From: Lachnospiraceae bacterium
GTDB taxonomy: Bacteria; Bacillota; Clostridia; Lachnospirales; Lachnospiraceae
Length of the DNA stretch: 64,000 bases
Direction: 5' to 3'
Assembly: GCA_017556805.1 (NCBI GenBank)
Contig: JAFYMC010000028.1
Location: forward strand, 186,001-250,000
A model generated the notes under the pieces. It was not told where the DNA came from. It worked only from the letters and a program-made list of their open reading frames with translations, and did no database searches. The position numbers and the translations under genes are program-made. Below are positions 50,176 through 59,374 of this stretch, one piece after another. Position 1 is the stretch's first letter. Each line of letters opens with the position of its first letter.

Positions 50176-51919
50176 TTGCAGCACCTCCTTCCATATATGC
50201 ACCTGACTTCATCTGAGAATCATAAATGTCACGGTAGGTTTCACTGCACTGTAACAGCTCCTCGTGAGTTCCGCAGTGTAAAATCGTTCCTTCCTCCAAG
50301 ACCGCAATACGGTCTGCCTGCTTTACGCTGGCAATACGCTGTGCAATCATAATAATCGTGGTATCGTCCAACTTCTCTTTTAAGGCGCGCTGTAATTTAC
50401 CTTCGGTAACTAAGTCAAGGGCAGATGTGGAATCGTCCAAAATCAGAACCTCCGGCTTACGAAGCATCGCACGTGCAATGGATACACGCTGCTTCTGACC
50501 GCCGGAAAGGGAAGCGCCCTTTTCGGCAATAAACGTATCGTACTGCTCATTAAAACCTTCGATAAAGTCCGCCGCCTGAGCAATGGTTGCCGCTTCCTTA
50601 ATTTCCTCCATGGAAGCCTCCGGATTACCCCAACGAATGTTATTGGCTACGGTGTCGGAGAAGAGTTCACTCTTCTGCATCACATAACCGATTTTCTCAC
50701 GAAGGGCAGTCAAATCATATTCCTTTACATCCACACCGTCAAAAAGCACCGTTCCCTCCGTCGCATCGTAAAAACGCGGCAGAAGGTTTACAAGAGAGGT
50801 TTTACCGCAACCGGTAGCACCGATAATTGCAAGAGTCTCTCCCTGATTAATTTTCAAATTAATATCGTGAAGTACCGGATCGCCATGGGTTCCCGGATAA
50901 CGGAAGGACACATTCTTGAACTCGATGGTAGCCTTTCCGGTTCCTTCCGTAACAACTCCGCCCTCAATGACCGGATCCGCATCGATAACTTCATTGATAC
51001 GACCTGCGGATGCCATAGCACGGGATACGGACTGGAACATCATGGAAACCATCATGACGGACATTAAAATCTGAGTCACATAAGATATCGCCGCCATAAT
51101 GGAACCGGTGGACATGCCTGCATTCTCAATATGTATCTGGAAACCGCCGATGTAGATAATGGCAATAACCGCAAAGTTCATCACCAACGTAATGACCGGT
51201 CCGAACAATGCCATAATCTTTAATACCTTGAAGTTCGTATCGCGCAGTTCGCCGTTTACTCCTTCAAAACGCTTAATCTCGTATTCTTCCTGGCCGTAAG
51301 CCTTTACCACTCTGGCACCGCCCACGTTTTCCTGTACTACGGAATTTACCTTATCAAGCTTCTTCTGAACTACCGCAAACAACGGCGTAGCCTTCATAAG
51401 AATAAAGGTAACCATGATAATCATCACCGGAAGAGCACAAGCCAGTACCACACCGAAGCTTAAATCCAACGTCAGCATCATCAGTGCACCGCCGATAAAA
51501 AACATTGGTGCACGGACACACATACGGAGTAACATTTCCACGAACTCCACTACCATAGCAATATCGTTGGTCATACGGGTAACCAGGGAACCTGTCGTAA
51601 AATCATCCGTCTGCTCAATAGAAAGAGACATTACTTTCTTATACGCATGTACACGCAAATCCTTGCCGAAGCTCTGAGCCGCTCTTGCTGCGGTATAGGC
51701 ACAGCATACACCGAAAAATCCTCCTACAAGAACAATCAGCAACATCAAAAGACCGGTACGGATGACATAGCCCATGTCACCGTTCTCCAAGCCCCGGTCC
51801 ACGATACCGGACATCAGCTTCGGTTGCATCAAGTCCGCAAACACCTCTCCCATCATCATTAGCGGAGAAATCACTGCGAAAAACCAATACGGTTTTAAAA
51901 ATCGAAACAACTTTCTCAT
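50168..51919 (-). CDS. ABC exporter half-transporter (degenerate ATP site)
   Basis: 583 residues from the ATG at 51919, seven bases after AAAGGAG. Six membrane helices, then a nucleotide-binding domain with Walker A GATGCGKTS, signature LSGGQKQ, Walker B VLILDDSTSAL and MIAQRIAS. The catalytic Glu is replaced by Asp and the switch His by Gln, the mark of the non-hydrolysing site in heterodimeric exporters. It starts the two-gene operon. The substrate is probably a drug or lipid. Confidence 0.88.
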   Translation of the reverse strand: MRKLFRFLKPYWFFAVISPLMMMGEVFADLMQPKLMSGIVDRGLENGDMGYVIRTGLLMLLIVLVGGFFGVCCAYTAARAAQSFGKDLRVHAYKKVMSLSIEQTDDFTTGSLVTRMTNDIAMVVEFVEMLLRMCVRAPMFFIGGALMMLTLDLSFGVVLACALPVMIIMVTFILMKATPLFAVVQKKLDKVNSVVQENVGGARVVKAYGQEEYEIKRFEGVNGELRDTNFKVLKIMALFGPVITLVMNFAVIAIIYIGGFQIHIENAGMSTGSIMAAISYVTQILMSVMMVSMMFQSVSRAMASAGRINEVIDADPVIEGGVVTEGTGKATIEFKNVSFRYPGTHGDPVLHDINLKINQGETLAIIGATGCGKTSLVNLLPRFYDATEGTVLFDGVDVKEYDLTALREKIGYVMQKSELFSDTVANNIRWGNPEASMEEIKEAATIAQAADFIEGFNEQYDTFIAEKGASLSGGQKQRVSIARAMLRKPEVLILDDSTSALDLVTEGKLQRALKEKLDDTTIIMIAQRIASVKQADRIAVLEEGTILHCGTHEELLQCSETYRDIYDSQMKSGAYMEGGAANE

Positions 51920-52030
51920 TCGTCTTCTCCTTTCTCTTTCAAACATTAATTAGAATTATAACTCACTAAAAAAAATAAGTCAAGAACAGCTTTTAACTAT
52001 TCTGTGACTTATTTGTGAATTATTTACTTT

Positions 52031-52372
52031 TTAGAAATTCCTTCCGTTCCATCCCCAGTCGTTCACACCATGGTAAGTCACATACACCGCATTGCCCGGA
52101 ATCCCCAGTTCCTTCTCGTACAGTGCACAAATCTTCTCTGTCAGACTCTCATAGGCACTGCCGGAGGCTGCGCCAAAGAGACTTACCGATACATAGGCTC
52201 CCTTATCCAACTTCTTTCCGCCCATGTACAAATCATAGTTATCCTCAAAGCCCACCATCAAAAAACTCTCCGGTTTGCCGATCACGGACATCATTTTTCC
52301 GAACTCGCCCTTTAACACATCCTTCTTTTCCTGCGGTACGGACACGGTAATTTTGGAATCAATAAACGGCAT
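52031..52372 (-). CDS. MIF-like tautomerase
   Basis: 113 residues. Pro is at position 2 directly after the start, the catalytic base of tautomerases of the MIF/phenylpyruvate tautomerase family. YVTYHGVNDWGWNGRNF at the C-terminus is the characteristic MIF end. It starts three bases after the GGDEF gene stop and so is co-transcribed. Function in bacteria is not well known. Confidence 0.83.
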   Translation of the reverse strand: MPFIDSKITVSVPQEKKDVLKGEFGKMMSVIGKPESFLMVGFEDNYDLYMGGKKLDKGAYVSVSLFGAASGSAYESLTEKICALYEKELGIPGNAVYVTYHGVNDWGWNGRNF

Positions 52373-52375
52373 ATT

Positions 52376-54286
52376 CTAATTCTCCTTTTTCCTTGCTTTC
52401 TTTTTATTTTTCTCTTCATACATCTTCTTATCCGCATCCCCGATACATTCCTCAATCGTGCTGTACGGATCCAAGCGAACAAGACTGCAACCGAAGCTGA
52501 CAGACATCATCGCCATTCCTTCATGCTGCGCATTGTACTCATCAATGGACAATTGTACTCTGTTCCAATAGCTCGCCGCCTCCTGTTCGGAAAAGGCCGT
52601 ACCCATCACGATGAATTCGTCTCCGCCATACCGGATTACGTAAGCGTCCGTTGTCTCTTCTTGCAAAATCCGACCGGTATCCCGGATAATCCGATCGCCT
52701 TCTTCATGACCGTACACATCGTTAATGGTTTTCAGACCATCAATATCCGCAAAGGATAAAAACAAATACAATTGTTTGTCGATACACTTTTCTTTTACAA
52801 TAGCAAAATAACGCGTCATACCGAACCGGTTATATACACCTGTAAGCGGATCGCGGATATTGGCATCATCCAGTTTTACCATGGCGTTAATTAACATCGT
52901 ATGCTTTCTCATATTCTCAATGGAATTACCGATATTATTTAACCAGATAATATATAACGGATTGGCAATCGGGAACGTACTGTCCGCAAAAATAATGTAG
53001 CCGTAATTACGATCCAGATAATGTAACGGCGAGAAAATATATAGCTTTGCATCCCCACTGTTCTCAAACATGGTATCCAAACCGTATTTGGAAGGGAACG
53101 GCTCCTTTTCAAAGAATTCCCCTTTCTTATAGGCAATCACCGGCCCCGCATCCTGCGTATACGCCAGCCACTCCTCGGAACTGCGCGTCTCCTGCTCCAC
53201 CGTAGCATTGCGAAATACATTATCGATAAACCCTTTATTTACACAGCAGTAAAACTCTCCCGGATTAATCTGCTTCACAAAATACTGTACGATATTCCTC
53301 CAACTGTCGAAGCCTACCGTTTCCATAATATTCTTCTCAAAATTAATCAGATGATGACTCATTACCCTTCGTGCGGAATCGGACACCATTCCTCTCGGAG
53401 ATATTCCGCTCAGACTTTCCCACTTTTTTTCCGGCTCGGACTTATCAAATATGATTTCATCCGGAACTCTGTAATCAGTCTTAACCGCCTCTCCGCCTAT
53501 CATCTTCAACAACGCCGTGCAGGCCTGTATCCCCACATCAAAGGAATTTACCTTCACCGAAATAATCTGCGGATAATGAAGACGACATTCGTACGTAGCA
53601 TCATAGCCGGTAATCAATACATCCTCCGGCACACGATAGCCTTCCTTGGATAAAATATCATACACGGTAATCGCCATTGTATCATTGGAGCATACAATGG
53701 CCTCCGGGAACGGAAGAGAAGACTCTAATACCTCTTTTGCGGCCTTTTCTCCGCCGATTACATAAAAATCGCCCTGGGTAATACGCTCCGGCTCCACCGG
53801 GATACGGTTTTCCCGTAAAACATCCAAATATGCCTTATAACGCGCCTCCGCATCGACATTCCCTTCAATACCTTTTACAAAATGAAGCTTGCGCATGCCC
53901 TTTTCTTTCACCAGATGTTCCATGACCCGACGCATTCCAACATAATTGTCCGCCCAGACCGCCGGTGCATTTTTATACTTGCAACCGATAGTAACAATCG
54001 GGCAGGAAACATTCTCTAACATTCGTTCGAGACGCTCCTTGTTCTGCTTCAGATGAAATACATCCGCAGATAAAATAATACCGTCGAACAAGTTCAAATC
54101 CGGCAACATTGCAATATTCATTTCTCCGAGATTGTGACTTCCCTTTTCGTAAATCCCTGTAAACCACACAAACGCAGCCACGTTACAACCATTGGATTTT
54201 CCGCACAACTCGATTCCTTTTAAAACCTCTGCCTGATTATCCGTATCAAGGGCCGTCATGATGACCGCGATATTCTTTCGCTTCAT
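52376..54286 (-). CDS. Periplasmic-binding-like sensor with GGDEF domain
   Basis: 636 residues with no signal peptide or membrane helix. Residues 1-270 form a LacI/sugar-binding-like domain (VAAFVWFTG, VCSNDTMAITVYDIL, VLITGYDATYECR). A middle domain of unknown fold follows. The C-terminus is a GGDEF domain with the intact RYGGDEFIV loop, so it should make cyclic di-GMP. A ligand such as a sugar may control this output in the cytoplasm. Co-transcribed with the MIF-like gene. Confidence 0.83.
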   Translation of the reverse strand: MKRKNIAVIMTALDTDNQAEVLKGIELCGKSNGCNVAAFVWFTGIYEKGSHNLGEMNIAMLPDLNLFDGIILSADVFHLKQNKERLERMLENVSCPIVTIGCKYKNAPAVWADNYVGMRRVMEHLVKEKGMRKLHFVKGIEGNVDAEARYKAYLDVLRENRIPVEPERITQGDFYVIGGEKAAKEVLESSLPFPEAIVCSNDTMAITVYDILSKEGYRVPEDVLITGYDATYECRLHYPQIISVKVNSFDVGIQACTALLKMIGGEAVKTDYRVPDEIIFDKSEPEKKWESLSGISPRGMVSDSARRVMSHHLINFEKNIMETVGFDSWRNIVQYFVKQINPGEFYCCVNKGFIDNVFRNATVEQETRSSEEWLAYTQDAGPVIAYKKGEFFEKEPFPSKYGLDTMFENSGDAKLYIFSPLHYLDRNYGYIIFADSTFPIANPLYIIWLNNIGNSIENMRKHTMLINAMVKLDDANIRDPLTGVYNRFGMTRYFAIVKEKCIDKQLYLFLSFADIDGLKTINDVYGHEEGDRIIRDTGRILQEETTDAYVIRYGGDEFIVMGTAFSEQEAASYWNRVQLSIDEYNAQHEGMAMMSVSFGCSLVRLDPYSTIEECIGDADKKMYEEKNKKKARKKEN

Positions 54287-54373
54287 GAATTTCCTCCCGC
54301 TTTATAACAATAATCCTTCTCTTGTAAAACCTCTATGTCCAGTGTACCATAACTCTTATTTTTTTACCACATT

Positions 54374-54410
54374 AAAAAAGCGGAAAATTTCATGAAAATC
54401 TTCCGCTTTT
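54374..54410 (-). terminator. Terminator after the DUF4153-type gene
   Basis: AAAAGCGGAA pairs with TTCCGCTTTT, loop of about 15 nt, then TTTAATG on the - strand. Confidence 0.7.
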
Positions 54411-54419
54411 CTTCGTCTC

Positions 54420-55934
54420 TTATTTACTTCTGCCGATTGCTCTCGGGATACTGAAATATGCCAGATCACTTTTTCGGTTACTTTCCCTGCGCATATCCTC
54501 ATAACACTCTTTTGCCTCTTCTGCTATCACACGGTCTGCCGCATGGGTCAGCCGCTCCACATGTACTAGCGCCGCATCTCCCAGCCCTTCCAATACACCG
54601 AAATCTACGGTTCCCAGCTTACCGGTCTGATACGCATTTACATTGTACTTTGCAATCATACCGTCTACATTGGAAAAGCACAGCACCCCAAACAGCAGGG
54701 TAAAGCTTACAAACGCCGCTCTGCAGAATCGCAGTTTCGTAAACTGAGCCACGATAATCAACACAAAAAACACCGCCAGCACCAGCATAAACCAGGACGT
54801 ATAAATCCGAAGCGGGGTCATCCCCATCTCATTGATATACAGTACCATTTTACTGAGTGCCGATGCAATCAGAAGCACCGTTCCCCCGGAAAGTAAGGTA
54901 CAATATACCTTCATTGCCACGGAAGGCGTCCCATCCTCTTTACGCTTTAAGAACAAATTCATACCGGTAATCACGCACAGATTAATTACCGCAACGGCAC
55001 ACAACTCAAAGAACCCCTTTCTGGCATAGGAGGAATAGCTGTACTCTCCCGGAAGTGTTCCGCCGAAGGCCGCCGTAAAATAGTTGAACTGCACCGCAAT
55101 ATACATCACATAAAACACGCAAATCGGAGTTACCATGGCATACCCGAGAACCGCCGGAAGCACCCGTCCTCCCTTCATATTAACAAACGGTTTGGTCCAG
55201 TGATTCCGTGTTGCCGCAAAGCTTCCGAACAGATACATCCACACCGGGATTGCCAGCAACAGCTCCAAAATATAACGGAACTCAAAGGACGGCAACGCCT
55301 CAAACAATGCTTCCATCTTATCCGCAAACATGGCATCGCTCCACATCAAAAGATACAACACCAGCACGGATAACGGCAGGGAACACAACAATCCTGCGAT
55401 AATATACAACGCTGTTTTACAGCTTTTCGGGTTCTTTAACAGTTTCTTTGCCGCAGCCGGCCCCTCATCAAATCTGGTAAACGCCTGTACACAAATGCCC
55501 TCCAGCAAATCCGCCGCAAAGTGCTCTCCGAACAATTCGGCTCCGCTAAGAGCAATTCCCAGATACGCCAGTAGAAAAAAGGTAAACGTCGCCGCCAGTG
55601 TATTCATCAGTCCGTTGGTACAAAACAACGGTACCAGACAAAACGCTTCCGCCACACAGAATACCGCACAATGTGCCTTTGTGGCCACCACGCCTTTGGT
55701 CCGCACATACACCGCACCCAAAATTCCCGTAAGCAGCCATACAATTCCACCCCAAAGGCCGCCGATATATCTCACCGCAAAATGGGTAAGGCAAAAGCTT
55801 ACTACAAAGCAGATTACACTAAGCACGGCCTCTTTGGTCGTAAACTCCCTCTTTTTTCCGCCGTCTTCTTGCTTTTCCTTTGTCACTTCCACAAGTGCCG
55901 TAGTTCCTTGTTCCATCGTTACTTGTCCGTCCAT
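54420..55934 (-). CDS. DUF4153/DUF4173-type membrane protein
   Basis: 504 residues with about twelve membrane helices. The segment YSYSSYARKGFFELCAVA and the position of the Tyr-Asn-rich loop match DUF4153/DUF4173 proteins of Firmicutes; I am not sure which of the two Pfam families applies. Function unknown. Third gene of an operon with DUF2975 and an HTH regulator (HTH stop two bases before its start). Confidence 0.75.
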   Translation of the reverse strand: MDGQVTMEQGTTALVEVTKEKQEDGGKKREFTTKEAVLSVICFVVSFCLTHFAVRYIGGLWGGIVWLLTGILGAVYVRTKGVVATKAHCAVFCVAEAFCLVPLFCTNGLMNTLAATFTFFLLAYLGIALSGAELFGEHFAADLLEGICVQAFTRFDEGPAAAKKLLKNPKSCKTALYIIAGLLCSLPLSVLVLYLLMWSDAMFADKMEALFEALPSFEFRYILELLLAIPVWMYLFGSFAATRNHWTKPFVNMKGGRVLPAVLGYAMVTPICVFYVMYIAVQFNYFTAAFGGTLPGEYSYSSYARKGFFELCAVAVINLCVITGMNLFLKRKEDGTPSVAMKVYCTLLSGGTVLLIASALSKMVLYINEMGMTPLRIYTSWFMLVLAVFFVLIIVAQFTKLRFCRAAFVSFTLLFGVLCFSNVDGMIAKYNVNAYQTGKLGTVDFGVLEGLGDAALVHVERLTHAADRVIAEEAKECYEDMRRESNRKSDLAYFSIPRAIGRSK

Positions 55935-55936
55935 TT

Positions 55937-56170
55937 CTACTCCTCCTGTTCATCCGCTCCCGGTCTTGTCGGGTCGTACTCTAAAATATCTCCCGGCTGA
56001 CAATCCAATACTTCACAAATCTTCTCCAAGGTAGAAAACCGCACCGCCTTTGCCTTTCCGGTCTTAAGAATCGATAGATTGGCCGGGGTAATCCCGATTT
56101 TCTCTGCCAGCTCATTGGAAGAAATTTTCCTTTTTGCCATCATCACATCCAGATTAATTACAATCCTCAT
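55937..56170 (-). CDS. Small HTH regulator (YozG-like)
   Basis: 77 residues, only a Cro/C1-type helix-turn-helix (ISSNELAEKIGITPANLSILK) with a short acidic tail. This compact form is commonly encoded next to DUF2975 membrane proteins. It lies between DUF2975 and the DUF4153-type gene with gaps of 11 and 2 bases and may regulate the operon in response to the membrane partner. Confidence 0.87.
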   Translation of the reverse strand: MRIVINLDVMMAKRKISSNELAEKIGITPANLSILKTGKAKAVRFSTLEKICEVLDCQPGDILEYDPTRPGADEQEE

Positions 56171-56181
56171 ACCGCACCTCT

Positions 56182-56634
56182 CTAAATTGTAAAATCATTC
56201 TCTTCCCTGATTTTGATTGCCTGTTCAAACACATTTTTCACCACACGCAAAATCAATCCCATAAACGCGCAGGCAACCAACACTACTACCGTAAACGGCT
56301 TCAATACCGCAAGGTACACAAACACCAGTACCTCACCGAAACAGCAATAAGAGATAATCCGAAGCATGGTTACGTTCTGCGCAACAAACGGCTGCTCCAT
56401 TCGGATGTTACGAAGCAGCACATCCAGACAAATGAGCGCCGCTACCGCAAACGGTACCGCACAGTACAGCGTAATCAACACCGGAAGGAAAACGCTCTCC
56501 TGTCCGCTTGCCACCACCAGGCTGTCATAGTACCTCACCAAAAACGGTGCAATCACACAACAGACCGCCACCAATACATACACTACCTTCACCAACCCCG
56601 AAGTCAACAGCACCGACTTATCTTTTCCGTTCAT
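56182..56634 (-). CDS. DUF2975 membrane protein
   Basis: 150 residues with four membrane helices. The segments FVAQNVTMLRIISYC and DVLLRNIRMEQPF are typical of DUF2975. Paired with a small HTH regulator, which is a common arrangement. It is the first gene of a three-gene operon, with a promoter at 56677-56705 (TTGACA, 17 bp, TAGGAT). Confidence 0.83.
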   Translation of the reverse strand: MNGKDKSVLLTSGLVKVVYVLVAVCCVIAPFLVRYYDSLVVASGQESVFLPVLITLYCAVPFAVAALICLDVLLRNIRMEQPFVAQNVTMLRIISYCCFGEVLVFVYLAVLKPFTVVVLVACAFMGLILRVVKNVFEQAIKIREENDFTI

Positions 56635-56676
56635 ATTAAACCTCCGCTAAATTTTTCCTGTAATTCCATTGATTAC

Positions 56677-56705
56677 ATCCTACCACCGGAAATATCTTTT
56701 GTCAA
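56677..56705 (-). promoter_or_regulatory. Promoter of the DUF2975 operon
   Basis: TTGACA (56705-56700), a 17-bp spacer and TAGGAT (56682-56677) on the - strand. Confidence 0.65.
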
Positions 56706-56744
56706 TAGTTTTTTATTGTTTTTCGATAATTATTTATTAAATTG

Positions 56745-56779
56745 CAAAAAAACTCCCGGCGGCCAACCCGTCGGGAGTT
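56745..56779 (-). terminator. Terminator after the flagellin gene
   Basis: AACTCCCGACGG pairs with CCGCCGGGAGTT with one mismatch, then seven T on the - strand. Confidence 0.85.
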
Positions 56780-56799
56780 AAAATCCTATTCCTATGCAA

Positions 56800-57552
56800 T
56801 TATCCGAGCAATTTTAACACGCCCGCATTGTTGTTCATCTGCGCCTTCATGGCAAAGATACGATACTGGGATAAAATGTCATCCCGGTTCTTATCCGTGA
56901 TGGCCTTACCGTAATCCGTATCCCGGATCCGGCTGTTGGCTGCCATAAGATTCAGACCTGCGTTTTCGTTATGATTTATAGTGTGATTCAGCACATTGGT
57001 CTTTGCACCCATTCTGCTTCTGGCCTTGCTCACCGCCTGAATAGCGTTGTCAATATCATCCAGGGAAAAGTCCCCCATCACACTGAAATCCGCAATCCCG
57101 AGAGACTCAAGCGTGGAACTGTCCATTTGAATCTCAAGACCGCCGCCGGACGGATTGGTTGCTAAAGAAAGACTGGCCATACTGCCGTCCAACAGCTTCA
57201 TTGTGTTGAAGTTTGTATTCTTCGCCGCATCCTGAATGAAGGCCTTCAGACCGTCAATCTCCATCTGAATCAATTCCTTGTCCGATGCGGAATAGATACC
57301 GTTGCCGGCCTGTACCGCAAGTTCGCGCATCCTCTGCAAAGAATCCTGCATGGTGGAAAGAGACCCATCCGCCACATTTAACAGATTGATACCGTCTGCC
57401 GCATTGTTGGTGCCGACGTTGTATCCGTTCACCTGTGCCAAAAGCTTTTCACTGATTGCAAGTCCCGCCGCATCGTCCGCCGCACTGTTAATCCGCTTGC
57501 CGCTGGCCAAAGAATTAAATAACCGCTGGGACTGAATTGCCGATACACTCAT
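56800..57552 (-). CDS. Short flagellin
   Basis: Filament subunit, 250 residues from the ATG at 57552 (seven bases after GGAGG). The N-terminal D0/D1 helix signature (LASGKRINSAADDAAGLAIS) and the C-terminal one (ANSRIRDTDYGKAITDKNRDDI, ending in NNNAGVLKLLG) are both intact. The variable surface domain is almost absent, so the protein is shorter than many flagellins. No other flagellar gene is near. Its promoter is sigmaA-like, not sigma28-like. Confidence 0.9.
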   Translation of the reverse strand: MSVSAIQSQRLFNSLASGKRINSAADDAAGLAISEKLLAQVNGYNVGTNNAADGINLLNVADGSLSTMQDSLQRMRELAVQAGNGIYSASDKELIQMEIDGLKAFIQDAAKNTNFNTMKLLDGSMASLSLATNPSGGGLEIQMDSSTLESLGIADFSVMGDFSLDDIDNAIQAVSKARSRMGAKTNVLNHTINHNENAGLNLMAANSRIRDTDYGKAITDKNRDDILSQYRIFAMKAQMNNNAGVLKLLG

Positions 57553-57615
57553 GGGAACTCCTCCTTTCCGTCGCACTCGTTTGACATAGAACCACATAGT
57601 TCTGTCTTCACTGAT

Positions 57616-57645
57616 ATTATATCATATTCCGGAAGCATTTGTCAA
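57616..57645 (-). promoter_or_regulatory. SigmaA promoter of the flagellin gene
   Basis: Perfect TTGACA (57645-57640), an 18-bp spacer and perfect TATAAT (57621-57616). No TAAA-N15-GCCGATAA-like sigma28 promoter is seen. Confidence 0.8.
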
Positions 57646-57680
57646 TTTTAACGCATAAAATCAGTTTTCCGCTTCCTCTG

Positions 57681-58652
57681 TCACGGCCGGTTTTTATCCC
57701 GGCAAATGAGCGCCTCTACCTCTTCTCTTTCCGGCATCACCGCCAGCGCTCCTTTTCTTGTGGTCACAATGGCCGCTGCCCCGTTGGCAAAGGTAAGCAT
57801 CTCCGTAAGCTCTTCCTTCTCATAGGCCCGGAACCCGTTCTCCAAAACATAGTGTAACACGCAGGCACAGAAGGTATCTCCCGCTCCCGTGGTCTCGATG
57901 GTATCCACCTTATAGCCGGGCACCTGTGCAAAACCTGCGTCGGAAAGCGCCATACTTCCGTTCTTTCCGAGGGAAACTAAAACAAGCGGAATCCGATACT
58001 CTTCCTTTAAACGCTCCGCTGCCTTTTTATAGTCCGTTTCTCCGGTCAGCCATTCGATTTCGTTGTCGGAAATTTTCAAAATATCACACTGCCGAAGGCC
58101 GTATATCGTCCGTTCCTTCGCTGTTTCCAGGCTGTCCCACAGCGGCTCCCGCAGGTTCGGATCGAAGGACACCAGCGCCCCTTCTCTCTTTGCCAAAGCC
58201 ACCGCTTCCTCCGTCGCCCGGCGACAGTTCTCCGCCGTCATGGACAGGGTCCCGAAATGAAAGATCCGGCAATCCGTCACAAGCTCCTTCTTTACATCCC
58301 CCGGCGTCAGCATCATATCCGCTCCCGGATTGCGGTAAAAGGAAAACTCTCTGTCTCCGTCCGCCAGCGTATGCACAAAGGCCAGCGTCGTATTCACATC
58401 TTTATCCCCTGCCAGACCGCTCGTATCGATTCCGGCATCCGTCACTGCCTGTCGCAGGCGCTTGCCGAACATATCCGCACCCACCTTACCGATAAATGCG
58501 GTACGATGGCCAAGCTTTGCAAGCATGGCAAGCACATTGCACGGTGCCCCGCCGGGATTGGCTTCCAGCAAAGGATTCCCCTGGGGACTGATTCCGTTTT
58601 CCGTAAAGTCGATCAGTAATTCTCCTAACGCGGTCACATCCATATGTTTCAT
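57681..58652 (-). CDS. PfkB-family carbohydrate kinase, probable fructokinase
   Basis: 323 residues. N-terminal GELLIDF and GGAPCNVLAMLAKLG; C-terminal ATP/anion-hole motif DTIETTGAGDTFCACV with the catalytic Asp. FYRNPGADMML and the SFDPNLR segment fit fructokinases. It phosphorylates fructose or a related sugar in the cytoplasm. The preceding gene is a histidine phosphatase (gap 27 bases) in the same direction; further upstream are an OYE and a GH43 gene. Confidence 0.88.
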   Translation of the reverse strand: MKHMDVTALGELLIDFTENGISPQGNPLLEANPGGAPCNVLAMLAKLGHRTAFIGKVGADMFGKRLRQAVTDAGIDTSGLAGDKDVNTTLAFVHTLADGDREFSFYRNPGADMMLTPGDVKKELVTDCRIFHFGTLSMTAENCRRATEEAVALAKREGALVSFDPNLREPLWDSLETAKERTIYGLRQCDILKISDNEIEWLTGETDYKKAAERLKEEYRIPLVLVSLGKNGSMALSDAGFAQVPGYKVDTIETTGAGDTFCACVLHYVLENGFRAYEKEELTEMLTFANGAAAIVTTRKGALAVMPEREEVEALICRDKNRP

Positions 58653-58679
58653 CGGATAACCTCCTTCCGGCTTCTGCTT

Positions 58680-59372
58680 TCAGGCATACACCAAGCCTTC
58701 CGTCTCTTTTTTAATGTCTGCTATATGCCTTGCATCGTTCATAATTTCAAACTTCGGTGCTATAAGTGCCCCTTCCTCCTCCGAAAGAGCCACCACCGTC
58801 ACCGCTGTATAATCCGGACATATGGCCGAGCACACAAACGGAAAGGGCAGGTTAAAAAAACGGGCCAAAGCCGCCGAAGACGCCCCGCCGTGGCTCACCA
58901 GTACAACGGTGCCGTAGCGCACCTTTCCTACCCGGTAGTAGTCTCCTTCGCGGGTATAGCCCAGCCCCGAAAGCCAGGCATCAAAGCCCTTCGCCAACGC
59001 ATCCGCCGTTGTCACCACCTTATTGTGCCGGTACTGCTCCGTCTCTCTCCAGGCCGGATGTAACAAGTCCTTTCCCTGCTCCACCAAATAGTCGGAGTTT
59101 AACCACGGATGTCCGTCCTCATACACCGGTGTACCGTCTGCGGAGCCCCATTTGATTTCCCGCATAAATTCCAGACCTTCCACCCCAAGGCCGAATTTCT
59201 CATCAATATGTATCGCCGTCTCCATGGCTCTGCCGCAGGTCGATGAAAAAATCTTCTCCACCGGTTCGCCCTTTAACCGCTCTGCCACCGCCTCACCATG
59301 CTTATGACCGAGCGGCGTCAGACAGTCCTTCTCGTAATTGGGATGTCCATGCCTTACAAATATAATACGCAT
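58680..59372 (-). CDS. Histidine phosphatase family protein
   Basis: 230 residues. The phosphohistidine RHG motif is at residues 7-9, with a second catalytic His in LVSHGGASS and Arg in SSTCGRAMETA. Phosphoglycerate-mutase-like fold. The substrate is unknown. It begins two bases after the OYE gene stop, so the two are in one operon. Confidence 0.87.
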   Translation of the reverse strand: MRIIFVRHGHPNYEKDCLTPLGHKHGEAVAERLKGEPVEKIFSSTCGRAMETAIHIDEKFGLGVEGLEFMREIKWGSADGTPVYEDGHPWLNSDYLVEQGKDLLHPAWRETEQYRHNKVVTTADALAKGFDAWLSGLGYTREGDYYRVGKVRYGTVVLVSHGGASSAALARFFNLPFPFVCSAICPDYTAVTVVALSEEEGALIAPKFEIMNDARHIADIKKETEGLVYA

Positions 59373-59374
59373 GT

